5,297 nt of DNA from an uncultured Blautia sp. (lineage in GTDB: Bacteria; Bacillota; Clostridia; Lachnospirales; Lachnospiraceae): the NCBI GenBank assembly GCA_900547615.1, contig URHH01000163.1:1-5297 (forward strand), in the 5' to 3' direction. Every line of letters begins with the position of its first letter. Position 1 is the stretch's first letter. Made by a program: the position numbers and the translations under genes. The notes below the pieces were generated by a model. It saw nothing but the letters and a program-made list of their open reading frames with translations, did not search any database and was not told where the DNA came from. Shown here one piece after another: positions 1 through 4,986 of this stretch.

Positions 1-684
1 TGCCTGGAAGAAGATATCCGGGTTCTGAGCGGAACCTCTCTGACATGGGTGATTTGGATTCAGAGCGCGGTTACGGAACTCTGCGATCGCATCCATATCT
101 GCCATATCTTTAAGATCTTCGTAATCCCATGTTTCAATCTTCTGAATCTCATGAGAAGTACGGAATCCATCGAAGAAATTGATAAAAGGAACTTTTCCTT
201 TGATCGCTGCAAGGTGTGCAACAGGAGTTAAGTCCATAACTTCCTGTACGGAAGATTCACAAAGCATTGCACAGCCGGTCTGACGACAAGCCATTACGTC
301 AGAATGATCTCCGAAAATGGAGAGTGCGTGGGAAGCAAGCGCACGGGCAGATACATTGATAACACCCGGTAACTGCTCACCTGCAATTTTGTACAGGTTC
401 GGAATCATCAGAAGAAGACCCTGAGAAGCTGTATAAGTTGTTGTCAGGGCGCCTGCTGCCAGAGAACCATGTACAGCGCCTGCTGCACCAGCCTCGGACT
501 GCATCTCTGTAACCTGTACTTCCTGTCCGAAAATGTTCTTTCTTCCCTGGGTCGCCCATTCGTCCGTTGCCTCTGCCATAACAGATGAAGGGGTAATCGG
601 GTAAATTGCAGCTACATCAGAAAAAGCGTATGATGCATGAGCGGCTGCATGGTTACCATCCATGGTTTTCATCTTTCTTGCCAT
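1..684 (-). CDS. nifJ: Pyruvate:ferredoxin (flavodoxin) oxidoreductase, N-terminal 228 codons (cut by the left edge)
   Basis: This enzyme oxidatively decarboxylates pyruvate with CoA to acetyl-CoA and CO2, reducing ferredoxin or flavodoxin; it is a cytoplasmic homodimer using thiamine diphosphate and Fe-S clusters. Only domain I is visible, out of a family length of roughly 1,170-1,190 residues. The motif YPITPSSVMAE is at residues 28-38, TEMQSEAGAAGAVHG at 59-73, SARALASHALSIFGDH at 112-127 and FFDGFRTSHE at 170-179. Thr31, Glu64 and Arg114 fall at the same numbers as the active-site residues described for the Desulfovibrio africanus enzyme, which supports this start. The ATG at 684 is preceded by AAGGAGG (701-695) with 10 bases between. 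Cys133, Cys138 and Cys142 sit close together, which I recall as common in clostridial versions. A promoter lies at 786-758. The gene follows an Rrf2-type regulator gene on the same strand. The identification is firm; the remaining domains are outside the window. Confidence 0.96.
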   Translation of the reverse strand, partial: MARKMKTMDGNHAAAHASYAFSDVAAIYPITPSSVMAEATDEWATQGRKNIFGQEVQVTEMQSEAGAAGAVHGSLAAGALTTTYTASQGLLLMIPNLYKIAGEQLPGVINVSARALASHALSIFGDHSDVMACRQTGCAMLCESSVQEVMDLTPVAHLAAIKGKVPFINFFDGFRTSHEIQKIETWDYEDLKDMADMDAIAEFRNRALNPNHPCQRGSAQNPDIFFQA

Positions 685-724
685 AGTTTCTTTTCCTCCT
701 TAAAGGTGTGATGAAAATTATTTC

Positions 725-743
725 TAGACCACTTATGTGTCTA
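725..743 (-). promoter_or_regulatory. Small inverted repeat in the nifJ leader
   Basis: TAGAC at 725-729 and GTCTA at 739-743 form a 5-base-pair dyad with a 9-base loop, between the predicted nifJ transcription start (about 751) and its ribosome binding site. It could be a weak leader hairpin or a protein site. It has no U-run, so it is not a terminator. With such short arms it may be chance. Confidence 0.2.
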
Positions 744-757
744 AAAGTCCATTTGTT

Positions 758-786
758 ATTATATCATAAAATCAGATTAATGTCCA
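758..786 (-). promoter_or_regulatory. Sigma-A promoter of nifJ with extended -10
   Basis: Read on the minus strand, the -35 is TGGACA (786-781, 5 of 6 to consensus), the spacer is 17 bases and the -10 is a perfect TATAAT (763-758). TG at 766-765 makes an extended -10. The transcription start should be near 751, giving a leader of about 66 bases. The match is strong, fitting a highly expressed central fermentation gene. Confidence 0.85.
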
Positions 787-801
787 ATGAGATTCCCCTG
801 T

Positions 802-825
802 TTTTGTATATTCTTTCATACAAAA
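802..825. promoter_or_regulatory. Inverted repeat upstream of nifJ, candidate Rrf2-family operator
   Basis: TTTTGTAT (802-809) and its exact reverse complement ATACAAAA (818-825) form an 8-base-pair dyad with an 8-base gap. It lies about 51-74 bases upstream of the predicted nifJ start, where activators often bind, and on the nifJ side of the rrf2 terminator. The same 8-mer occurs twice in the rrf2 promoter and I found it nowhere else in the window. Binding by the Rrf2 protein is inference. Confidence 0.5.
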
Positions 826-839
826 TTACAGTATCTGCG

Positions 840-866
840 AAAAAAGGAAAGGCGCCTGTCCTTTCC
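840..866 (-). terminator. Intrinsic terminator of the regulator gene
   Basis: On the minus strand GGAAAGG (866-860) pairs perfectly with CCTTTCC (852-846) around a 7-base loop and is followed by six T residues (845-840). It begins 3 bases after the regulator's stop codon, so the regulator transcript should end before the nifJ promoter. Confidence 0.87.
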
Positions 867-869
867 CTT

Positions 870-1274
870 CTATTTTCTGTCAAAAATATCCTGAAGCGTC
901 TTTCTTTTCAAAAGCCTCCATAATTCTTTCTGAACCTCAGCAAGTTCCTGATGAACAAGGCATGGGGTATCCGTACTGTTTCTCACACACGGACTTCCCT
1001 CGTTCATACATTCGATAATAAAAAGCTCCGGATCAATAGCTGTGTATACGTCAAACAGCGTAAGCTCGTCCGGCTGTCTGTTAAGCGTATATCCTCCGTG
1101 CACCCCGCGAAATCCCTTCACAATTTTTGCTTTCTGAAGTTTTTTCAATATTTTGTACGCAAATGGTGCAGTGAGCTCTTCTTTTTCACATATTTCGTTC
1201 ACGCTTAAACGCCGCTCACCTGCCAGGGCACGAATCACTCTCACTGCATAATCGCTCTCTCTTGTAATAAACAT
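870..1274 (-). CDS. Rrf2/IscR-family transcriptional regulator with candidate Fe-S ligands
   Basis: This is a 134-residue cytoplasmic DNA-binding protein. The start MFITRESDYAVRVIRAL is the classic Rrf2-family opening. A winged helix-turn-helix follows at about residues 24-65, with the wing motif HGGYTL at 59-64. Three cysteines (Cys89, Cys96, Cys105) plus His108 lie in the region where IscR binds its cluster. The C-x2-H ending matches IscR, but the cysteine gaps (6 and 8 residues) are wider than IscR's 5 and 5. An Fe-S or redox-sensing role is therefore likely but not proven. I chose the ATG at 1274 because AAGAGG (1289-1284) precedes it and the promoter lies just upstream; longer readings would begin inside ccdA. 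Cys29 is a further cysteine outside the cluster region. The gene is monocistronic or read through from ccdA, ends in a clear terminator, and is followed by nifJ, an Fe-S enzyme gene and plausible target. The exact subgroup is unknown. Confidence 0.93.
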   Translation of the reverse strand: MFITRESDYAVRVIRALAGERRLSVNEICEKEELTAPFAYKILKKLQKAKIVKGFRGVHGGYTLNRQPDELTLFDVYTAIDPELFIIECMNEGSPCVRNSTDTPCLVHQELAEVQKELWRLLKRKTLQDIFDRK

Positions 1275-1339
1275 TCCGTCTAACCTCTTTCCAACCAGCT
1301 CTCTGTGTATTTCTCGCAGATATACAGCAGGCAGGTTTA

Positions 1340-1371
1340 CTTTTGTATTATAACATTGTTTTCTTTTGTAT
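1340..1371. promoter_or_regulatory. Direct repeats over the rrf2 promoter, candidate autoregulatory operator
   Basis: CTTTTGTAT occurs at 1340-1348 and again at 1363-1371, 23 bases apart (about two helical turns). One copy overlaps the -10 and the other the edge of the -35 of the regulator's own promoter. Exactly midway, AACATTGTT (1352-1360) is an imperfect palindrome centred on 1356. Binding here would block RNA polymerase, as in many autorepressed Rrf2 genes. The repeat is seen; the function is inferred. Confidence 0.45.
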
Positions 1372-1375
1372 GCAA
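1347..1375 (-). promoter_or_regulatory. Promoter of the Rrf2-family gene
   Basis: On the minus strand the -10 is a perfect TATAAT (1352-1347), with TG at 1355-1354 forming an extended -10. The -35 is weak: TTGCAT at 1375-1370 with a 17-base spacer. The predicted start is near 1340 and the leader is about 66 bases. No terminator separates this promoter from the end of ccdA, so readthrough from aroK-ccdA is also possible. Confidence 0.7.
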
Positions 1376-1380
1376 TTCCT

Positions 1381-2070
1381 TTATTTTTCACCGAATACAA
1401 GAAGAAGTCCCACAAGGAAAATCACAGTGCCAAGAATTGCACGAAGCCATTTTCCTACAGACTCTGCTTTTGGATTCTGAATGATTTTTTCCACATAACT
1501 GTACCCTGTTCCTGCCGCGATCAGAAGAATACTGTGCCCCACCGCATAGAGAACCATCAAAAGGATTCCCCACCAGGCATTTTTCCCAAGCTCTGCCACA
1601 AGAGCAAGAAGAGCCACCATAACCGGAATCGCACAGTGGGAAGCAAATAATCCTCCCAGTGCTCCTGTTAAAAATGCGCCCATATATCCTTTTCCTGAAA
1701 TCTCCTCTGTCACATGAACATGAGGGATAATATTGATCACTCCCAACACTTGAAGAGACATTAAAAGCATCAAGATTCCCATAAGAATGGTCCACCAGTG
1801 TCCTGCCTCATGCATGTAGTGTCCGATTACAGACGCCACAGAACCGAAAATTCCAAACGTCACAGCCATTCCAAAAGCCATAGTAAGAGAAAGGCGAAAG
1901 GCTTTTTTCGGACCTGCTTTTGACGCGCCCACACAGGCAAGAAGCATGGGAACTGTCGCAAGAGAGCATGGGGTAAACGAAGTGATAATGCCCGCAAACA
2001 AGCTTAAAAGGGGCGCCGCCCACAGATTGTTTCTCATAATTTCTGCCAGAGTATCTAAAATTCCGTTCAT
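1381..2070 (-). CDS. ccdA: CcdA/DsbD-type membrane thiol-disulfide electron carrier
   Basis: This is a 229-residue integral membrane protein with about six hydrophobic helices (near residues 17-43, 60-83, 93-113, 130-158, 165-188 and 208-226). The family moves reducing equivalents from cytoplasmic thioredoxin across the membrane to an extracytoplasmic partner, for cytochrome c maturation, disulfide reduction or metal resistance. The two expected redox cysteines are visible: Cys35 in SFTPCSLATVP near helix 1 and Cys146 in ASHCAIP near helix 4. An internal repeat of this type is typical of the family. The HVHV stretch at 117-120 in a loop is unusual and could bind metal. The ATG at 2070 overlaps the aroK stop (ATGA, 4 bases) and has AGGAGG (2083-2078) 7 bases upstream, so translation is probably coupled to aroK. 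No thioredoxin-like partner or cytochrome gene is in view, so the physiological acceptor is unknown. Database names for such proteins vary between CcdA and TauE/SafE-like; the paired cysteines favour CcdA. Confidence 0.85.
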   Translation of the reverse strand: MNGILDTLAEIMRNNLWAAPLLSLFAGIITSFTPCSLATVPMLLACVGASKAGPKKAFRLSLTMAFGMAVTFGIFGSVASVIGHYMHEAGHWWTILMGILMLLMSLQVLGVINIIPHVHVTEEISGKGYMGAFLTGALGGLFASHCAIPVMVALLALVAELGKNAWWGILLMVLYAVGHSILLIAAGTGYSYVEKIIQNPKAESVGKWLRAILGTVIFLVGLLLVFGEK

Positions 2071-2594
2071 GCCTTTTCCTCCTCTTCTCTGATCCGTTGC
2101 ATAATTTCCTCGCCGATCTCTGCCGCCGTCTTTCCGTCCGTTTTTACCGAAAAGTCTGCTGCCTTTTCATAAAGCTCCCGCCTTTTCTCCATCAGTTCTT
2201 TAATATAGAATACATTCATGTTTCCCTCAAGAAGAGGGCGGGTATGACTTCTTTTTACTCTGTTATAAATAGTTTCCGGTTCTGCAGTAAGAAGAACAAT
2301 TTTTCCTTTTGTCTTCATTTCCCGCACATTTTCTTCTTTTACTGCCACACCGCCGCCACACGACACAACAAAAGCCTTCCGGAAAGGCAGATTTTTCAGA
2401 AAGTCTGTTTCCAGCGTGCGAAAATATTCTTCTCCCTCTTTTTCGAATATGGAAGAAATGCTCCGCCCCTCTTTTTTTTCTATCTGCGCGTCCATTTCTA
2501 TCTGACACATTTTATAAGTTCTGCTTAAATATTTTGCAACGGTACTTTTTCCGCTTCCCATAAAACCAATGAGAAAGATATGATTTTTTCTCAT
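2067..2594 (-). CDS. aroK: Shikimate kinase
   Basis: The 175-residue product phosphorylates shikimate to shikimate 3-phosphate with ATP, in the chorismate pathway to aromatic amino acids; it is cytoplasmic and of normal family length. The P-loop GFMGSGKST is at residues 10-18. Asp35 matches the shikimate-binding Asp, followed by IE at 37-38. Arg59 is in the YFRTLE segment, the substrate-binding GGG is at 80-82, the lid arginine is in RPLL (Arg119), and Arg139 precedes LYEKAADF. The first Asp of the usual DTD motif is Glu33 here. The ATG at 2594 has AAGGAG (2608-2603) 8 bases upstream and sits about 30 bases after a strong promoter; an earlier in-frame ATG at 2732 lies upstream of that promoter and is rejected. 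The C-terminus is a Glu-rich tail whose stop overlaps the ccdA start. No other aromatic pathway gene is in the window. Confidence 0.93.
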   Translation of the reverse strand: MRKNHIFLIGFMGSGKSTVAKYLSRTYKMCQIEMDAQIEKKEGRSISSIFEKEGEEYFRTLETDFLKNLPFRKAFVVSCGGGVAVKEENVREMKTKGKIVLLTAEPETIYNRVKRSHTRPLLEGNMNVFYIKELMEKRRELYEKAADFSVKTDGKTAAEIGEEIMQRIREEEEKA

Positions 2595-2622
2595 CTGTAT
2601 CACTCCTTTGTCCCGAAATCCG

Positions 2623-2677
2623 GTAAAGTAGATTATAACAGTCCTCCTTTTTTTTGTAAAGTAGGCTTTTTTTACCG
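2623..2677. repeat. GTAAAGTAG direct repeats and flanking inverted repeat around the aroK promoter
   Basis: GTAAAGTAG is exactly repeated at 2623-2631 and 2656-2664, 33 bases apart (about three helical turns). The first copy covers the predicted aroK start site and the second overlaps its -35. CGGTAAA (2621-2627) also has an exact inverted copy TTTACCG at 2671-2677. This could be an operator with cooperative sites. The second copy partly reflects the -35 hexamer, so chance is possible. Confidence 0.3.
2632..2660 (-). promoter_or_regulatory. Promoter of the aroK-ccdA operon with extended -10
   Basis: On the minus strand the -35 is TTTACA (2660-2655, 5 of 6), the spacer is 17 bases and the -10 is a perfect TATAAT (2637-2632), with TG at 2640-2639. 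The predicted start is near 2625, about 30 bases before the aroK ATG. It fixes the start choice of aroK. Confidence 0.87.
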
Positions 2678-2720
2678 AAAACAAGAAAGAAGTGCAAAAT
2701 AATTGTTGCAAATTTCCCAG

Positions 2721-2760
2721 TTTACGGTACAATGGAAATCGGCTATACTTACATTATAAT
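2721..2760 (+). promoter_or_regulatory. Promoter region of the ABC-F gene, two overlapping candidates
   Basis: One candidate pairs TTTACG (2721-2726) with TATACT (2744-2749) across a 17-base spacer. The other uses a perfect TATAAT (2755-2760) with a weaker TGGAAA (2733-2738) and a 16-base spacer. Transcripts would start near 2756 or 2767, leaving leaders of about 33-44 bases. The leader is too short for an attenuator of the type that controls many antibiotic-resistance ABC-F genes. A ribosome site AAGAGG (2788-2793) precedes the ATG. Confidence 0.6.
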
Positions 2761-2799
2761 AGGAAATTTTAAAAACAGTTCACGAAAAAGAGGTATATT

Positions 2800-4440
2800 A
2801 TGATTTCAGCAAACAACATTACATTGCGCGTTGGAAAAAAAGCACTTTTTGAAGACGTAAATATCAAATTCACAGAAGGAAACTGCTACGGTCTTATCGG
2901 AGCCAACGGAGCCGGAAAATCCACATTCTTAAAAATCCTTTCCGGTCAGCTTGAGCCAACGAAAGGAGATATTGTCATCACTCCGGGGCAGCGTCTCTCC
3001 TTCCTGCAGCAGGATCATTTCAAATACGACGCGTACACAGTACTTGATACCGTAATCATGGGAAATGCCCGCCTTTATGAGATCATGAAGGAAAAAGAAG
3101 CCATCTATGCAAAAGAAGACTTCACAGACGAGGACGGAATCCGTGCCAGCGAACTGGAAGGTGAATTTGCAGAGATGAACGGCTGGGAGGCAGAATCTGA
3201 TGCAGCTACTCTCTTAAACGGTCTTGGCATTGAGACAGAATTTCACTATTCCCAGATGGCAGACTTAACAGGAAGCCAGAAGGTGAAGGTGCTTCTTGCA
3301 CAGGCACTTTTCGGAAACCCGGACATCCTTCTTCTTGACGAGCCGACCAACCACCTGGACCTTCCTGCTATTGAATGGCTTGAGGAGTTCCTGATCAACT
3401 TTGACAATACGGTTATTGTCGTATCCCACGACCGTTACTTCCTGAATAAGGTCTGTACCCACACAGCAGATATTGACTACGGCAAAATCCAGCTTTACGC
3501 AGGTAACTACGATTTCTGGTTCGAGTCCAGCCAGCTTCTCATCAAGCAGATGAAAGAAGCCAACAAGAAAAAAGAAGAAAAGATCAAAGAACTGCAGGAA
3601 TTTATCTCCCGTTTCAGCGCCAACGCTTCCAAGTCCAAACAGGCAACTTCCCGTAAGCGTGCCCTTGAAAAAATCCAGCTTGACGATATGCGTCCGTCCA
3701 GCCGTAAATACCCGTACATTGATTTCCGTCCAAACCGCGAAATCGGAAACGAGGTTCTTATGGTTGAGAATCTTTCCAAAACCATTGACGGGGTAAAAGT
3801 TCTTGACAATATTTCCTTCACTCTGGGACATGATGACAAGGTTGCTTTTGTAGGTGCAAATGAGCTTGCCACTACAACCTTCTTCAAAATCCTTATGGGT
3901 GAAATGGAACCGGACGAAGGAAATTATAAATGGGGCGTAACCACTTCCCAGGCTTATTTCCCCAAGGACAACACTCTGGAATTTGACAACGACCTTACGA
4001 TCACAGACTGGCTGACACAGTATTCCGAGATCAAGGATGCAACTTATGTCCGCGGTTTCCTGGGTCGTATGCTCTTCCCCGGAGAGGACGGCGTAAAACG
4101 TGTCCGCGTACTTTCCGGTGGAGAAAAAGTTCGCTGCCTTCTTTCCAAGATGATGATCTCCGGTGCAAATATCCTGATCCTTGACGAGCCGACCAACCAT
4201 CTGGATATGGAATCTATCACAGCTTTAAATAACGGACTGATCAAATTCCCGGGAGTCATTCTTTTCACCTCCCACGACCATCAGTTTGTGCAGACAACCG
4301 CAAACCGTATTATGGAAATTCTGCCAAACGGAACCTTAATTGACAAGATCACAACTTACGACGAATATCTTGCAAGCGATGAAATGGCAAAGAAACGCCA
4401 CGTATTCGAAGTAAACGAAGAAGACGCAGAGGACAATTAA
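2800..4440 (+). CDS. ykpA: ABC-F family ATPase of the YkpA/YbiT subfamily
   Basis: This is a 546-residue soluble protein with two ATP-binding cassettes and no membrane segment. ABC-F proteins bind the ribosomal E site and help translation. Cassette 1 has Walker A GANGAGKST (34-42), signature LTGSQ (156-160), Walker B DILLLDEP (175-182) and switch His210. A charged, partly coiled linker spans about 245-315 and contains SANASKSKQATSRKRALEKI (273-292), the conserved interdomain arm. Cassette 2 has a degenerate Walker A, GANELATTT (352-360), with Thr358 where Lys is expected, Pro388 about where the Q-loop Gln would be, an intact signature LSGGE (438-442), Walker B ILILDEP (458-464) and His492. 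The extended helical insertion in cassette 1 (about 84-150) and the SQAYFPKDN segment match Firmicutes YkpA, as I recall it. The role is probably housekeeping translation support rather than antibiotic resistance, which is inference. The gene is monocistronic, with its own promoter and terminator. Confidence 0.93.
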   Translation: MISANNITLRVGKKALFEDVNIKFTEGNCYGLIGANGAGKSTFLKILSGQLEPTKGDIVITPGQRLSFLQQDHFKYDAYTVLDTVIMGNARLYEIMKEKEAIYAKEDFTDEDGIRASELEGEFAEMNGWEAESDAATLLNGLGIETEFHYSQMADLTGSQKVKVLLAQALFGNPDILLLDEPTNHLDLPAIEWLEEFLINFDNTVIVVSHDRYFLNKVCTHTADIDYGKIQLYAGNYDFWFESSQLLIKQMKEANKKKEEKIKELQEFISRFSANASKSKQATSRKRALEKIQLDDMRPSSRKYPYIDFRPNREIGNEVLMVENLSKTIDGVKVLDNISFTLGHDDKVAFVGANELATTTFFKILMGEMEPDEGNYKWGVTTSQAYFPKDNTLEFDNDLTITDWLTQYSEIKDATYVRGFLGRMLFPGEDGVKRVRVLSGGEKVRCLLSKMMISGANILILDEPTNHLDMESITALNNGLIKFPGVILFTSHDHQFVQTTANRIMEILPNGTLIDKITTYDEYLASDEMAKKRHVFEVNEEDAEDN

Positions 4441-4455
4441 ATCTACTCTTTGCAT

Positions 4456-4497
4456 AGAAAAAGGTTTGAGCTGTTTTTGCAGTCCAAACCTTTTTCT
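4456..4497. terminator. Bidirectional intrinsic terminator
   Basis: Positions 4456-4468 pair with 4485-4497 in a perfect 13-base-pair stem whose core is GGTTTG/CAAACC, flanked by A and T runs. A minor inner CTG/CAG stem sits in the loop. The A-run on one side and T-run on the other give a U-rich end in both directions. It therefore serves the ABC-F gene (stop at 4440) and the convergent deacylase gene (stop at 4510). Confidence 0.9.
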
Positions 4498-4509
4498 TTA
4501 CTATATCTA

Positions 4510-4986
4510 TCATGCAGTAATATCTGCAAGCTTTCCTCCTGTCACTTCCAGAAGCGCGTCTACCGGCACTTTAAGGGTAAGCCCTATCCTGCCTCCGCTT
4601 ACATAAATCTCCTGAAATTTTCCTGCAGAAGCGTCAAATATCGTAGGAAACTGTTTTTTCATGCCGAGAGGACTGCAGCCGCCCCTCACATATCCCGTAA
4701 TACTTAATATATCTTTTACATGAATCATGTCTACCGATTTTTCTCCAACGGATTTTGAAGCCGCTTTTCTGTCCACTTCTTTTTCAATGGGAACAACAAA
4801 CACATAGTAACTGCCGCTTTTCCCTTCCATAACAAGCGTTTTAAAAGACTGCTCATAGGGCGCGCCCGTAAGATCTGCGCTGTGCATACCGTCCACAAAT
4901 TCGCTGCACTCATAAGTTAGTGTTTCATACGGTATCTTTTTTCTGTCCAGCATACGCATTGCATTTGTCTTTGCCTCTTTTGCCAT
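4510..4986 (-). CDS. ybaK: YbaK/EbsC-type Cys-tRNA(Pro) deacylase
   Basis: The 158-residue protein belongs to the YbaK/aminoacyl-tRNA editing-domain family. These trans-acting enzymes hydrolyse mischarged tRNA, typically Cys-tRNA(Pro), in the cytoplasm. The motif SFKTLVM (47-53) carries Lys50, the conserved substrate-binding lysine. YVRGGCSPLGMKK (99-111) corresponds to the family's GGxSPLGxKK loop. SGGRIGLTLKV (130-140) matches the conserved C-terminal strand. The length is that of a free-standing YbaK, not a prolyl-tRNA synthetase insertion. I chose the ATG at 4986 because AGGAGGT (4999-4993) lies 6 bases upstream; the frame stays open further upstream, but that Met- and Lys-rich extension is the out-of-frame reading of the neighbouring gene. 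The start overlaps the end of the upstream gene by 62 bases and no promoter separates them, so co-transcription is likely. Specificity for Cys over Ala or other residues cannot be read from the sequence alone. Confidence 0.92.
   Translation of the reverse strand: MAKEAKTNAMRMLDRKKIPYETLTYECSEFVDGMHSADLTGAPYEQSFKTLVMEGKSGSYYVFVVPIEKEVDRKAASKSVGEKSVDMIHVKDILSITGYVRGGCSPLGMKKQFPTIFDASAGKFQEIYVSGGRIGLTLKVPVDALLEVTGGKLADITA

Noticed and set aside
1275..1415. Longer start of the Rrf2-family gene, up to 1415
   Set aside because: The extension would begin inside ccdA and contain the gene's own promoter. The start at 1274 has a ribosome site and gives the classic family N-terminus.
1388..1795. A 135-codon second frame inside ccdA on the same strand
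   Set aside because: It is a Cys/Gly/Ser-rich shadow frame with no ribosome site. The CcdA frame has the membrane helices and redox cysteines.
2097..2528. A 143-codon plus-strand frame opposite aroK
   Set aside because: It is a Phe/Cys/His-rich antisense shadow of a clear shikimate kinase, with no supporting signals.
2595..2732. Longer start of aroK at 2732
   Set aside because: The extension covers the aroK promoter and has no ribosome site. The ATG at 2594 begins just before the P-loop, as expected.
2595..2799. Possible small RNA, riboswitch or attenuator between aroK and the ABC-F gene
   Set aside because: The 205 bases are accounted for by two divergent promoters and short leaders. I see no GC-rich hairpin with a U-run and no known riboswitch core.
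3265..4200. A 311-codon open frame antisense to the ABC-F gene
   Set aside because: It lies wholly inside a clear conserved gene, its translation resembles no protein I know and is Phe/Leu/Val/Gly-rich, and it has no ribosome site or promoter of its own. It is a shadow of the ABC-F codon usage.
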